This document shows, one piece after another, positions 15,301 through 25,109 of a stretch of DNA of 39,763 nucleotides (position 1 is its first letter; each line of letters opens with the position of its first letter). The notes under the pieces were generated by a model. The model did no database searches. It saw only the letters and a program-made list of their open reading frames with translations, and was not told the DNA's origin. The stretch comes from Candidatus Omnitrophota bacterium (GTDB taxonomy: Bacteria; Omnitrophota; Omnitrophia; JAHJGZ01). The translations under genes and the position numbers were made by a program. The stretch lies in the NCBI GenBank assembly GCA_018823795.1, contig JAHJGZ010000176.1, forward strand, positions 1 to 39,763, in the 5' to 3' direction.

Positions 15301-16593
15301 ATGATAGAGCGATATACACGCAAAACAATGGGTGCCATTTGGACTGATGAAGCAAAATTTCAAAAATGGCTTGACGTTGAAATAGCTGCCTGTGAAGCAT
15401 TAGCGTACTATGGAATCATCCCAAAACGTATCCCTACTATCGTCAAACGCAAAGCAAAATTCAATGTACAACGAATAAAAAACATCGAAAAAAAAGTAAA
15501 GCATGATGTTATCGCTTTCTTAACAAATGTTGCGGAACATGTGGGCCCTGAATCTCGGTTTATTCACTACGGATTAACATCATCAGATGTACTCGACACT
15601 GCATTTGCACTCCAGATCAAAGACGCATCATCACTATTAATGGATGACATCACCGGATTGATCTCTGTGCTGGGGAAAAAAGCAAAAAAGTACAAGACGA
15701 CGTTAATGATGGGACGCAGTCATGGTATACATGCAGAACCAATAACGTTTGGCTGGAAGATGGCCGTATTTTATGAAGAATTTAAACGTAACAGGGATCG
15801 GTTAAAACGGGCAATTACAAATATTTCATACGGGAAGATATCAGGCGCTGTCGGGACATTCTCAAATATAGAACCGAAGGTTGAACAATTCGTGTGTCGA
15901 ACGTTAGGACTCAAGCCTGAACCAATATCAACGCAAGTTGTTCAGCGTGACCGGCACGCAGAATACCTTTCCACATTAGCGGTTATTGCCGGGTCGCTTG
16001 AAAAACTTGCAACCGAAATTCGGCATCTGCAACGGACGGAAGTTCGTGAAGTTGAAGAATATTTTTCTAAAGGTCAAAAAGGTTCCTCTGCCATGCCGCA
16101 CAAACGCAATCCAATCACCTGTGAACGGGTCAGTGGTTTAGCACGGGTGATTAGAGGCAATGCTTTTGCAAGCATTGAAAATATTGCGTTGTGGCACGAA
16201 CGAGACATTTCTCATTCATCGGTAGAGAGAATCATTTTCCCTGATAGCACCATATTGCTTGATTATATGATGGCATTGATGAAGGATGTTATAAGTGATC
16301 TGTGCGTCTTTCCGGAAAGAATGATGCACAATCTCAAACTGAACAAGGGAATGATCTTTTCTCAAGGTCTAATGCTTCGCCTCATTAAGAAGGGGATAAC
16401 GCGCGAGCGCGCATATGCATTAGTCCAATGGTGCGCGAAAAAGACGTGGGATGATAATGTTGACTTATTAGACTCAGTGTTGGGGAGTAAAGATATTCGA
16501 CAGTTACTTTCTGAAAAAGAAATAAAAGCAGCGTTTGATTATAACTATTACATACGCAATGTGAATAAGATTTTTAAACGTTTAAAACTATAG
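15301..16593 (+). CDS. purB: Adenylosuccinate lyase
   Basis: Splits fumarate from SAICAR and from adenylosuccinate, acting both in IMP synthesis and in AMP formation. 430 residues, the usual length of the compact bacterial form. The fumarase-superfamily signature GSSAMPHKRNP (flexible loop with the catalytic Ser) is present, as are TSSDVLDT and GRSHGIHAEPITFG with the active-site His. The ATG at 15301 is chosen over the one at 15295 because GGGAGG ends 8 nt before it and only 2 nt before the upstream ATG. The stop overlaps the ribosome site of purC. It begins the main purine cluster, directly after tRNA-Glu. Confidence 0.95.
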   Translation: MIERYTRKTMGAIWTDEAKFQKWLDVEIAACEALAYYGIIPKRIPTIVKRKAKFNVQRIKNIEKKVKHDVIAFLTNVAEHVGPESRFIHYGLTSSDVLDTAFALQIKDASSLLMDDITGLISVLGKKAKKYKTTLMMGRSHGIHAEPITFGWKMAVFYEEFKRNRDRLKRAITNISYGKISGAVGTFSNIEPKVEQFVCRTLGLKPEPISTQVVQRDRHAEYLSTLAVIAGSLEKLATEIRHLQRTEVREVEEYFSKGQKGSSAMPHKRNPITCERVSGLARVIRGNAFASIENIALWHERDISHSSVERIIFPDSTILLDYMMALMKDVISDLCVFPERMMHNLKLNKGMIFSQGLMLRLIKKGITRERAYALVQWCAKKTWDDNVDLLDSVLGSKDIRQLLSEKEIKAAFDYNYYIRNVNKIFKRLKL

Positions 16594-16606
16594 GAGCGAA
16601 AAGGAA

Positions 16607-17320
16607 ATGGAAAAAAAAGAACTGATGTATGAAGGGAAAGCAAAAAAAGTATTTTCGACTGAAGATCCCTCTCTGTATATTCAATCCTTCAAAGATGACG
16701 CAACGGCTTTTAATGCGAAAAAAAAGGGAACTATTCAAAATAAAGGGATCGTGAATAATAAAATCTCTTCTATTTTGTTTCAATTAGTAGAAAAAAAAGG
16801 TATCCCGACCCATTTTGTAAAGCAGCTCAATGATCGGGATATGCTGGTCAAAAAATTAGAAATCATCAAAGTTGAAGTTACCATACGCAATGTTGTTGCT
16901 GGTGGGATGGCAAAGATGCTTGGTCTTGAAGAGGGTATAGTTCTTGATTCGCCAGTTTTTGAATATCATTATAAGCATGATGCACTTGATGACCCGCTTA
17001 TTAATGATTACCATGCTATTGCTATAAACTTAGCGACAAAGGAAGAACTTGCCTATATTGAAAAAACAGCTTTTACGATTAATGCGATGCTGAAAGATTT
17101 TTTTGCAGGTTTGGGTATTGATTTAATCGATTTCAAGCTTGAATTTGGTCGTTATGGTGACGAAATTCTCCTCGGTGATGAAATTTCGCCTGACACGTGC
17201 AGGTTTTGGGAAAAAGGAACGAACAGAAAACTTGATAAAGATCGATTCCGAAGAGATCTTGGCGGCATTGAGGAAACATATCAAGAAATGTTAGCAAAAG
17301 TAACGTCAGGAGCTGTTTAG
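16607..17320 (+). CDS. purC: SAICAR synthase
   Basis: Joins aspartate to CAIR with ATP to give SAICAR. 237 residues, typical of the bacterial monofunctional enzyme. The start YEGKAKKVF, the segment IKVEVTIRNVVAGG and the motif IDFKLEFGRYGDEILLGDEI are standard PurC landmarks. A ribosome site AGGAG is embedded at the purB stop and a second AAGG lies just before the ATG. purS begins 1 nt after the stop, so translation of the two is probably coupled. Confidence 0.96.
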   Translation: MEKKELMYEGKAKKVFSTEDPSLYIQSFKDDATAFNAKKKGTIQNKGIVNNKISSILFQLVEKKGIPTHFVKQLNDRDMLVKKLEIIKVEVTIRNVVAGGMAKMLGLEEGIVLDSPVFEYHYKHDALDDPLINDYHAIAINLATKEELAYIEKTAFTINAMLKDFFAGLGIDLIDFKLEFGRYGDEILLGDEISPDTCRFWEKGTNRKLDKDRFRRDLGGIEETYQEMLAKVTSGAV

Positions 17321-17321
17321 T

Positions 17322-17570
17322 ATGTACCGGGTTAAAATTGATGTCACGCTAAAGAAAACGGTACTTGATCCTCAAGGGAAGACGGTACTACTGTCACTTC
17401 ACAGCATGGGATTTCCTGAAGCGCACGATCTCCGTGTCGGTAAGTTTTTTGATCTTACCCTTGATGTAACTGACGAAGAGTCCGCAAAAAAAAAAGTTGC
17501 CGAAATCTGTGATAGATTATTAGTCAATCCTGTCATCGAAGATTATTCATTTGCCATCGAAAAAATTTAA
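17322..17570 (+). CDS. purS: FGAM synthase subunit PurS
   Basis: Small subunit of the three-part FGAM synthase (PurS, PurQ, PurL); it bridges the glutaminase and the synthetase and helps channel ammonia. 82 residues with the characteristic pattern DPQGKTVLLSLHSMGF and the VGKFFDLTL strand near the middle. It is followed by purQ and purL in the expected order, as in Gram-positive bacteria and many other phyla that use the split enzyme. Confidence 0.94.
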   Translation: MYRVKIDVTLKKTVLDPQGKTVLLSLHSMGFPEAHDLRVGKFFDLTLDVTDEESAKKKVAEICDRLLVNPVIEDYSFAIEKI

Positions 17571-17573
17571 TCA

Positions 17574-18266
17574 ATGAAAAAGTGTAAAGTTATTGTTTTT
17601 CCTGGTTCAAATTGTGACGCTGACTGTTTCCATGTGATGGACAGCGTTTTTAAATTGGACGTGGAATATGCGTGGCATAAAGATATGAGTCTCGGCACAT
17701 GCGATTTTATCATTCTTCCCGGCGGTTTTAGTTATGGCGATTATCTACGGTGCGGATCGATAGCCCGTTTTTCTCCGATCATGAATGATGTTATCGATTA
17801 TGCTAAAAAAGGGAAGCCTATTATTGGCATTTGTAATGGTTTTCAAATTCTTTTAGAAGTCGGTTTACTCCCCGGAGCAATGCTACGCAACAAAACTCTA
17901 CAGTTTATATGTAAATCTGTTTTCCTCAAGACTGAAAATTGTTCAACAATGTTTACCAATGCGATTCCACGTAATGCAATACTATCGGTTCCCATTGCGC
18001 ATGGTGAGGGTAATTATTATTGCGACAACGAGACTATGAAAGAACTTCAAGAAGAGGAAAGAATTATCTTCAAATATTGCTCCGAGGACGGTACTGTTTC
18101 AGATGAAAGTAATCCGAATGGATCATTAGAGGCAATTGCGGGCATTTGCAATACGCAGGGTAATGTATTAGGTATGATGCCCCACCCTGAGAGAGTATCT
18201 GAGGGTATATTAGGGTCAGATAACGGAGCAATGATATTTCAATCGATCATTAATACACTATCGTAA
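17574..18266 (+). CDS. purQ: FGAM synthase glutaminase subunit PurQ
   Basis: Class I glutamine amidotransferase that frees ammonia for PurL. 230 residues. The nucleophile elbow GICNGFQ holds the catalytic Cys, and the His-Glu pair is in [10 protein letters not shown] near the C-terminus. The [18 protein letters not shown] segment is typical of PurQ. The ATG lies 3 nt after the purS stop with no strong ribosome site, so coupling is likely. Confidence 0.96.
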   Translation: MKKCKVIVFPGSNCDADCFHVMDSVFKLDVEYAWHKDMSLGTCDFIILPGGFSYGDYLRCGSIARFSPIMNDVIDYAKKGKPIIGICNGFQILLEVGLLPGAMLRNKTLQFICKSVFLKTENCSTMFTNAIPRNAILSVPIAHGEGNYYCDNETMKELQEEERIIFKYCSEDGTVSDESNPNGSLEAIAGICNTQGNVLGMMPHPERVSEGILGSDNGAMIFQSIINTLS

Positions 18267-18271
18267 GGAAT

Positions 18272-20503
18272 ATGGCACCCACGACAATGAAGCATATAAA
18301 AATAACAAAAAAGATTATTTCGCAACATGGTATTACCGATGCTGAGTATACGAAGATTATGGAAATATTAGGGCGGGAGCCTAATATTACTGAACTTGGT
18401 ATATTTAGTGTGATGTGGAGTGAACACTGCAGCTACAAGAACTCAAAAAAAGTGCTGAAACTTTTCCCTACTGATGGAAAAGGTGTGCTGGTAAAAGCGG
18501 GTGAAGAAAATGCAGGGTGTATCGATATCGGTGACGGGCTTGCTATTGTTTTTAAAATAGAGTCACATAATCATCCCTCAGCTATTGAACCGTTTCAGGG
18601 TGCTGCTACTGGTGTGGGCGGCATATTACGGGATATTTTTACTATGGGTGCGCGTCCCATTATGTGTGTTGATTCATTGCGGTTTGGGTCTTTAGATAAT
18701 GTGCGTGTGAAACGGTTATTTAAAGGGGTTGTTGAAGGAATTGCACATTACGGTAATTGTATGGGAATTCCGACAGTCGGTGGTGAAGTGTATTTTGATG
18801 ATTCATACGAAGGCAATCCACTCGTCAACGTTATGGGGCTTGGCATAATAAAAAAAGAGGATTTAATCAAAGGAAAAGCATCGGGGATAGGAAATCCGGT
18901 TTTTTATGTCGGTGCGGCGACAGGGAAGGATGGTTTAGGCGGCGCAAGTTTTGCATCGCGCGATTTGACTGAGGCATCGCATGAGGATAGACCTGCCGTT
19001 CAAGTTGGGGATCCATTCCTTGAAAAATTACTTCTCGAAGCGTGTCTTGAACTTAACGAAAAAAAATTAATCCTCGGCATGCAGGACCTGGGTGCTGCAG
19101 GACTTACCTGCTCTACATGTGAGACGGCGTCGCGTGGAGAAACAGGTATCACTATTGACATTAGTAAGGTCCCGCGGCGTGATTCAAATATGAATCCTTA
19201 TGAAGTGATGCTTTCAGAATCGCAGGAGAGAATGCTGCTCATTGTCGAAAAAGGGAATGAACAACAGGTTGAAGACGTTCTTAACAAATGGGATCTTCAT
19301 GCAGTACAAATCGGAACGGTAACTGAGGGACATCAGATGAAAGTGTATGATGGCGATGAGCTTGTTGCTGATATTCCCGCAGACGTTCTTGCTGATAGTG
19401 CCCCGGTGTATACACGAGAAGAGAAAAAGCCTGCTTATTTAAAAGACGCGAATAATCTTGATATTAAAAAAATAAAGGAACCACAGGATTGTAATAAAAT
19501 TCTAAAACAATTGCTTGATGACCCATCGATTGCATCAAAGCGTTGGGTGTATCAACAATACGATCACATGGTTCGGACAAATACGATTTTTCTCCCCGGA
19601 CATGATGCAGCGCTTGTCCGACTAAAGGGTACAAACAAAGCCGTTGCAGTGAGTACCGATTGCAATAGTTTGTATTGCTATTTAAATCCTTATGAAGGAG
19701 GTAAAATTGCAATTGCCGAGGCTGCACGTAATGTCGCATGTTCGGGAGCACGACCGATTGCGTTTACCAATTGCCTTAACTTTGGAAATCCAATGAATCC
19801 GGAACGATTTTGGCAATTGAAAAAATGTGTTGAGGGAATGGCGGAAGCAGCTCGCGCGCTTACTACGCCGTGTACAGGCGGTAACGTAAGCTTGTATAAT
19901 GAAAGCCCCCAAGCATCAATTTATCCGACCCCGACGGTTGGTATGGTAGGTATTCTTGATGATGTGGATTGTCGAATCCCTTCATTTTTTACGAACAAAA
20001 ATGACCTAATATTTCTGATTGGCCAGACAAAGAACGAAATAGGAGGATCGCAGTATTTATCACTTATACACGGTCTTAAAAAGGGGCCGATTTCCCATTT
20101 GGATATTACTGTTGAAGCAACGTTACAAAAATTTCTCGTCGAAGCTGCTCAAAAAAAAGTTCTCGCTTCAGCGCACGATATTTCTGATGGCGGGTTTGCC
20201 GTTGCACTTGCTGAATGTAGTTTTCTTCACGGCATTGGTGCTGAAATTGATGTTGCACGACTCAAAAACGGCATACGAACTGATGCACTTCTCTTTGGAG
20301 AAAGTCAGTCGCGAGTAATTGTGTCAGTATCGCCAACAGCTGAAAGTCGTTTTTTAAAATTAATTAATTCCTATGGACTGCCTGTCTCGAAAATAGGGAC
20401 AAGTGGTGGTCAGTCAATAATTATCAATGACTATATTAATATAGCGGTAACAGAATTATATACAATTTATGAGGAGGCAATTCCCCGTCGTGTACGCGTC
20501 TAA
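18272..20503 (+). CDS. purL: FGAM synthase synthetase subunit PurL (small form)
   Basis: ATP-dependent conversion of FGAR to FGAM using ammonia from PurQ. The 743 residues match the small PurL that works with separate PurS and PurQ. Landmarks: [11 protein letters not shown] near the N-terminus, the [23 protein letters not shown] loop region around residue 95-115 (substrate and Mg-ATP), [13 protein letters not shown], and in the second half [10 protein letters not shown] and [14 protein letters not shown] sits very close to the ATG at 18272, and the internal ATG at 18287 has no ribosome site; either could be used. The 3' end overlaps the purF start region and carries purF's ribosome site. Confidence 0.96.
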   Translation: MAPTTMKHIKITKKIISQHGITDAEYTKIMEILGREPNITELGIFSVMWSEHCSYKNSKKVLKLFPTDGKGVLVKAGEENAGCIDIGDGLAIVFKIESHNHPSAIEPFQGAATGVGGILRDIFTMGARPIMCVDSLRFGSLDNVRVKRLFKGVVEGIAHYGNCMGIPTVGGEVYFDDSYEGNPLVNVMGLGIIKKEDLIKGKASGIGNPVFYVGAATGKDGLGGASFASRDLTEASHEDRPAVQVGDPFLEKLLLEACLELNEKKLILGMQDLGAAGLTCSTCETASRGETGITIDISKVPRRDSNMNPYEVMLSESQERMLLIVEKGNEQQVEDVLNKWDLHAVQIGTVTEGHQMKVYDGDELVADIPADVLADSAPVYTREEKKPAYLKDANNLDIKKIKEPQDCNKILKQLLDDPSIASKRWVYQQYDHMVRTNTIFLPGHDAALVRLKGTNKAVAVSTDCNSLYCYLNPYEGGKIAIAEAARNVACSGARPIAFTNCLNFGNPMNPERFWQLKKCVEGMAEAARALTTPCTGGNVSLYNESPQASIYPTPTVGMVGILDDVDCRIPSFFTNKNDLIFLIGQTKNEIGGSQYLSLIHGLKKGPISHLDITVEATLQKFLVEAAQKKVLASAHDISDGGFAVALAECSFLHGIGAEIDVARLKNGIRTDALLFGESQSRVIVSVSPTAESRFLKLINSYGLPVSKIGTSGGQSIIINDYINIAVTELYTIYEEAIPRRVRV

Positions 20504-21896
20504 AGCTGACAGAATCAAGGATGAATGCGGTCTTTTTGGCGTTTTTGGAAACAAAGACGCTGCTGAATTAACTCATGTGGGCCTATTTGCACTGCAGCAT
20601 AGGGGTGAAGAGAGTGCCGGCATCGCAGTGTCCGATGGGAAAAATATTTCATGTCACAAAGATATGGGGCTTGTTGGGGATGTATTCAACGAGAAAAATT
20701 TGAAGCCGTTGAAGGGGCGTGTTGCAATAGGACATGTTCGTTACTCAACGACAGGCTCAAGTGTGTTGACAAACGCGCAGCCGCACGTGGTCAGTTATTC
20801 TAAAGGACAAGTTGCTGTTGCACATAATGGAAATCTTGTAAATGCAAAACAGCTCAGAGAGAAGCTCGAGCAGTATGGGTCAATATTTCAAAGTACGATG
20901 GATTCGGAAATAATTGTCCATCTCATGGCAAAACCGTCGTATAAGAATAAGGTTGACAGCATTTGTGGTGCAGTTAGACAAATAAAAGGTGCATTTTCAC
21001 TCGTGCTCTTGACAGAGAATGCGTTGATTGGAGTCAGGGATCCCCATGGATTCAGGCCTTTGGTTCTTGGGAAACGTAACGGAGCGTGGTTTCTCGCATC
21101 AGAAACCTGTGCGCTTGACCTTGTTGGAGCGCAGTATGTTCGTGATGTCCAACCTGGTGAAATTGTGGTAATCGATAAAAAAGGCGTGAACAGTCTATTT
21201 CCCTTTAGTAACAAAAATGGGAAAACGTCTTTTTGCATTTTTGAGCATATTTATTTTTCACGGCCGGATTCTCGTGTCTTTGGTAATAATGTCGGTAAGG
21301 TGCGCGCAAAATTAGGAATGCAATTAGCTCGCGAATGTCCTGCAGATGCCGATGTGGTCATTGCCGTTCCTGATTCTGGTAACTTTGCTGCTATTGGTTT
21401 TGCAAAAGAAACAGACATTCCGTTCGGTATCGGTTTTGTTCGGAATCATTATATTGGCAGAACCTTCATTAGCCCTGTTGAATCGATGAGGGAATTTAAA
21501 GTCAAAATTAAAATAAATCCAATAGCCGATTTTATTAAAGGAAAGCGGCTTGTGGTGGTTGATGACTCTATTGTGCGCGGTAATACAGCAAAGTCGCGTG
21601 TAAAAGTTTTACGTAAAGCGGGGGCCAAGGAGGTTCATTTACGTATTAGTTGTCCACCACATCGATTTCCCTGTCACTATGGCATTGATTTTCCAAATAA
21701 AGAAGAACTGATTGCAAATAATATGTCGGTTAAAGAAATAGAAAAATATCTTGGGGTTGATAGCCTTGGGTATTTAAGCTGGGAAGGCATGATGTCTTCA
21801 ATAACGGAAAAAAAGGATCGTTATTGTACTGCATGTTTTAATGGGAAATATTCGGTTAAATTTGATAATCATTGTACTAAACATTCATTAGAGTGA
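20490..21896 (+). CDS. purF: Amidophosphoribosyltransferase
   Basis: Commits PRPP to purine synthesis by adding ammonia from glutamine. About 468 residues from the GTG at 20490. AGGAGG lies inside the end of purL (20472-20477), after the in-frame ATG at 20469, so the GTG is the better start even though the spacing of 12 nt is long. A 12-residue propeptide precedes the N-terminal nucleophile Cys ([10 protein letters not shown]). The PRPP-binding motif [12 protein letters not shown] is intact. Four Cys positions equivalent to the 4Fe-4S ligands of the Bacillus enzyme appear ([26 protein letters not shown]). It should therefore be a propeptide-processed, Fe-S-containing, nucleotide-regulated enzyme. 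Confidence 0.95.
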   Translation: MYASKADRIKDECGLFGVFGNKDAAELTHVGLFALQHRGEESAGIAVSDGKNISCHKDMGLVGDVFNEKNLKPLKGRVAIGHVRYSTTGSSVLTNAQPHVVSYSKGQVAVAHNGNLVNAKQLREKLEQYGSIFQSTMDSEIIVHLMAKPSYKNKVDSICGAVRQIKGAFSLVLLTENALIGVRDPHGFRPLVLGKRNGAWFLASETCALDLVGAQYVRDVQPGEIVVIDKKGVNSLFPFSNKNGKTSFCIFEHIYFSRPDSRVFGNNVGKVRAKLGMQLARECPADADVVIAVPDSGNFAAIGFAKETDIPFGIGFVRNHYIGRTFISPVESMREFKVKIKINPIADFIKGKRLVVVDDSIVRGNTAKSRVKVLRKAGAKEVHLRISCPPHRFPCHYGIDFPNKEELIANNMSVKEIEKYLGVDSLGYLSWEGMMSSITEKKDRYCTACFNGKYSVKFDNHCTKHSLE

Positions 21897-21917
21897 ATTA
21901 CTAAGGAGTAGTTGAAC

Positions 21918-23204
21918 ATGAAAGTTCTAGTTATTGGTTCGGGAGGGAGAGAACACACGCTCGCGTGGAAGATTCACCAGAGTAAAATGGTTAAGGAACT
22001 ATTTTGTGCGCCGGGAAATGGTGGGATGAGTCAAATCGCAACCTGTGTACCTCTTCAAATGGATGATATCGAGGGACTCAAAGCATTTTCGTTAAAAAAC
22101 AAAATAAATCTTACGGTCGTCGGACCAGAACTTCCTTTAGTAAATGGAATTGTCGATGAGTTTGAGAAAGTGGGATTATGTATTTTTGGTCCTAATAAAG
22201 AAGCATCACAACTAGAGGGCAGTAAAGTTTTTGCGAAGACGATAATGTCAAAATATGGTATTCCAACAGCGCCCTACAAAGTGTTTGAGGACAGTAATAC
22301 GGCAAAAAATTATGTTATCGAATCAGAGCCACCGTTTGTTATTAAGGCAGACGGTCTTGCAGCGGGTAAAGGTGTTATTGTTACAAAGACGACTGAGGAG
22401 GCGGTTCAGGCGATAACCAATATTTTGGACAATAAAGTTTTTGGTTCTGCCGGTAATAAAATCATTATTGAAGATTTCGTTGAAGGTGAAGAGCTCTCAG
22501 TGTTGGCATTTACTGATGGGCAGTCAATTCTTCCCCTTGCAAGTTCACAGGATCATAAGCGGGCATTTGATAATGATGAAGGGCCTAATACCGGCGGCAT
22601 GGGTGCCTACTCGCCGTGTCCGTTAGTATCACAGGACGATGTCCATGTTATTGTTGAAAAGGCAATAAAGCCAGCGGTCGCTGGATTGAAACAAGAAGGA
22701 ATTACCTATAAAGGACTCATATATGCAGGGATTATGATCTCAAAGCAAGGGCCGATAGTTTTGGAGTTTAATGTGCGTTTTGGTGACCCGGAAACACAAG
22801 CCGTGATACCACGGTTAAAGGGTGATCTAGTCCCGATATTGTTGGAAGTTGCAAAAGGTAAACTAGAAACAAAAAAACTTGCCTGGGATCATCGCTCGTG
22901 TGTCAGTGTCGTGTTAGCATCGGGAGGATATCCCGGATCATATCAAAAGGGATTAACTATTAATGGCCTGGAAAAGGTGCCGGTAAGTAATGATTGTATG
23001 GTTTTCCATGCAGGAACGGTGCGTGATGACAAAGGCATGTTTACAACAAATGGGGGCCGCGTGTTAAGCGTATCAGCACTCGGTGAAACACTAAAAGAGT
23101 CGCAAAAGAACGTCTATGGGCTGATGCAAAACATTACCTTTACAGATGCTTTTTATCGCGGTGATATTGGGACCAAAGCGTTACAACATAGTACAACATA
23201 CTAG
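21918..23204 (+). CDS. purD: Phosphoribosylamine-glycine ligase (GAR synthetase)
   Basis: ATP-grasp enzyme joining glycine to phosphoribosylamine, the second purine step. 428 residues. Landmarks: VLVIGSGGREHTLAWK at the N-terminus, PPFVIKADGLAAGKGVIV in the ATP-grasp core, DEGPNTGGMGAYSP and EFNVRFGDPETQ, which carry Mg and ATP ligands. The ATG at 21918 has AAGGAG 9 nt upstream; the TTG six bases earlier is not needed. It is the last gene of the purB-purD run. purE follows after a gap with its own predicted promoter. Confidence 0.96.
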   Translation: MKVLVIGSGGREHTLAWKIHQSKMVKELFCAPGNGGMSQIATCVPLQMDDIEGLKAFSLKNKINLTVVGPELPLVNGIVDEFEKVGLCIFGPNKEASQLEGSKVFAKTIMSKYGIPTAPYKVFEDSNTAKNYVIESEPPFVIKADGLAAGKGVIVTKTTEEAVQAITNILDNKVFGSAGNKIIIEDFVEGEELSVLAFTDGQSILPLASSQDHKRAFDNDEGPNTGGMGAYSPCPLVSQDDVHVIVEKAIKPAVAGLKQEGITYKGLIYAGIMISKQGPIVLEFNVRFGDPETQAVIPRLKGDLVPILLEVAKGKLETKKLAWDHRSCVSVVLASGGYPGSYQKGLTINGLEKVPVSNDCMVFHAGTVRDDKGMFTTNGGRVLSVSALGETLKESQKNVYGLMQNITFTDAFYRGDIGTKALQHSTTY

Positions 23205-23234
23205 TTTACATTATTGTGCTATCACGTATATAAT
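23205..23234 (+). promoter_or_regulatory. Predicted promoter for purE and downstream genes
   Basis: TTTACA (23205-23210) and TATAAT (23229-23234) are 18 nt apart, in the only sizeable gap after the purB-purD run. A start near 23241 would give a leader of about 34 nt with GAGGGAG before purE. Confidence 0.6.
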
Positions 23235-23274
23235 ACATATTGAATCTAGATAATCTAATGAGGGAGTACGATAT

Positions 23275-23784
23275 ATGAAAAATGTCGATGTAGCAATTGT
23301 TATGGGTAGTGATTCTGATTTGCCGGTAATGCAGTCATGTATTGATACATTGCAAACATTTAATATTATTTCTGAAGCGCATGTGATGTCAGCACATAGA
23401 ACACCGCATGAAGTCAGTACGTTTGCACAAAAAGCACGTGAGTGCGGTATTAAAGTAATTATTGCAGGTGCAGGTGGAGCCGCACATTTAGCAGGAGTCA
23501 TTGCATCACATACGACATTACCCGTTATTGGTGTACCACTGGCGAGCTCATGTCTCAATGGATTAGATGCTTTGTTGGCAACAGTGCAAATGCCGTCAGG
23601 TATACCGGTTGCAACGGTTGCAATCGGAAAAGCTGGTGCAGTAAATGCCGCTCTGCTCGCTATAGAAATCCTGTCGTTGTCTGACCAAAAGATCACACAA
23701 TTGTTAGATACATATAAAAGTGACTTGATAAAAAAAGTAAAACAAAAAAATAATAATTTGAAATCACTCCTAAATTCAAAATGA
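23275..23784 (+). CDS. purE: N5-carboxyaminoimidazole ribonucleotide mutase PurE
   Basis: Moves the carboxylate of N5-CAIR to give CAIR. 169 residues. The motif MGSDSDLPVMQ and the SAHRTP loop (with the catalytic His) mark PurE, as does AGAGGAAHLAGV. The ASSCLNGLDALLATVQMPSG segment fits the bacterial class I enzyme that needs PurK, although no purK is in the window. Its stop overlaps the ATG of the TPR gene (ATGA), so that gene is translated with it. Confidence 0.95.
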   Translation: MKNVDVAIVMGSDSDLPVMQSCIDTLQTFNIISEAHVMSAHRTPHEVSTFAQKARECGIKVIIAGAGGAAHLAGVIASHTTLPVIGVPLASSCLNGLDALLATVQMPSGIPVATVAIGKAGAVNAALLAIEILSLSDQKITQLLDTYKSDLIKKVKQKNNNLKSLLNSK

Positions 23785-25094
23785 AACGGCAACAACTGCT
23801 ATCAATCCTGTTAGTAGGATGGTGTATCGTTATCGGTACACCGACGAGAGTGTCTGCTATTACCGTTCCTGATGAACGATTTGATTATTCATTTTTAGAG
23901 GAAAAGAAAGAACACGCCGGTGACATCAGCCATCTTATTAATAAGTCCCTCGATACATTAGGAACGCTAATCAAAGAAAATCCAAACAACATTGATCTGC
24001 ATATTGCTCTTGCGACAAACTACAACGACATTGGCAAACATACAAAAGCACTAAAAACTATAGAGGATGCCCTCAAAATTGATGATGAAAATTCAGCGGT
24101 CTATCTTCAATTGGGTAACACCTATGAATTATTAGGCGAAAAAGATAAAGCCTTAGCGGCATATACAAGGATGGTGAATGTTGACTTCTTGAATGAAAAA
24201 AATCATCTGCGCTTAGGTGTCTGCTATCTCAAACGCAATCAAGCAATCTTGGCGAAAAAAGAGTTTAAAAAAACCATTGAAATAAATCAGACGATTGCCG
24301 AAGCGTATTATTATCTCGGGTTGATTTACCTATACGAAGAAGAGTACGAAAAGGCATTACAAAATTATTTAAAAGTTGTGCAGCATGACGGCTCTTTTTA
24401 TCAAGCGTATAATAATATTGCAATAATCCTATTGGATAGACAAGGAGAGCGTGAGGCAATAATTAATCTTAAAAATGCATTAACGATATATCCTCAGTAC
24501 GATCTTGGTAATTTTAATCTCGGAAAAATCTATTTAAAGAAGGGATATTATGCAAACGCGCGAGATAGACTTGAATTATCATTGGTAAGTAATCCGCGAA
24601 GAGAAAAGGCCTATTATCTTCTCGGTATGACCTACGAGCAGAGTGGTAACATAGAGCAAGCCATTTATACCTTTAGGAAACTAATGAATCAGAACCCACA
24701 AAACTGGCATTATAAACTAATACTTGCACGGCTCTATTCAAAAACAAGGGCACATCAAACCGCTGTGCAATTATATGCAGATGCGATACGTAATAGAGAT
24801 AATGTGCAAGGAAATGTGTTGGTTGAATACGGAAAAATATTAGAGAGGCTAAAACAGAATAGAAATGCAGAGCAAGCATTTAAGACAGCGATAGAACAAA
24901 ACCCGCAGTATACGAAGGCACACTTTTCCCTTTTTTCGCATTATATGAAACGGTTTATGGTCTTTCAGGCTATTCCGGAACTTTTGCAGAGTGGAAATTA
25001 TTTGTATTCTTCACTAATTATTATTGCATTGGTTGCCATTTTCTTTGTGGTTGTATGTTTGGCTCTTAAAATCCTTTTTTTGCATCATTATTAG
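23781..25094 (+). CDS. TPR-repeat membrane protein
   Basis: 437 residues with a signal peptide or N-terminal anchor (residues ~7-27), about ten tetratricopeptide repeats from roughly residue 65 to 395 (typical units AVYLQLGNTYELLGEKDKAL and AEAYYYLGLIYLYEEEYEKA), and a hydrophobic C-terminal segment (~410-434) that should cross the membrane. The repeats would face the periplasm and serve as a binding scaffold. The partner is unknown. It is coupled to purE by an ATGA overlap and followed by the Sua5-phosphatase fusion 15 nt later. The link with purine synthesis is probably only positional. Confidence 0.8.
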   Translation: MKRQQLLSILLVGWCIVIGTPTRVSAITVPDERFDYSFLEEKKEHAGDISHLINKSLDTLGTLIKENPNNIDLHIALATNYNDIGKHTKALKTIEDALKIDDENSAVYLQLGNTYELLGEKDKALAAYTRMVNVDFLNEKNHLRLGVCYLKRNQAILAKKEFKKTIEINQTIAEAYYYLGLIYLYEEEYEKALQNYLKVVQHDGSFYQAYNNIAIILLDRQGEREAIINLKNALTIYPQYDLGNFNLGKIYLKKGYYANARDRLELSLVSNPRREKAYYLLGMTYEQSGNIEQAIYTFRKLMNQNPQNWHYKLILARLYSKTRAHQTAVQLYADAIRNRDNVQGNVLVEYGKILERLKQNRNAEQAFKTAIEQNPQYTKAHFSLFSHYMKRFMVFQAIPELLQSGNYLYSSLIIIALVAIFFVVVCLALKILFLHHY

Positions 25095-25109
25095 GAATAC
25101 ATTCTGTAT

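Noticed and set aside
15191-15304. 38-codon frame with an AAGGAAGG ribosome site running through tRNA-Glu
   Set aside because: Its sequence is dictated by the tRNA and it ends at the purB start; a coding role is very unlikely.
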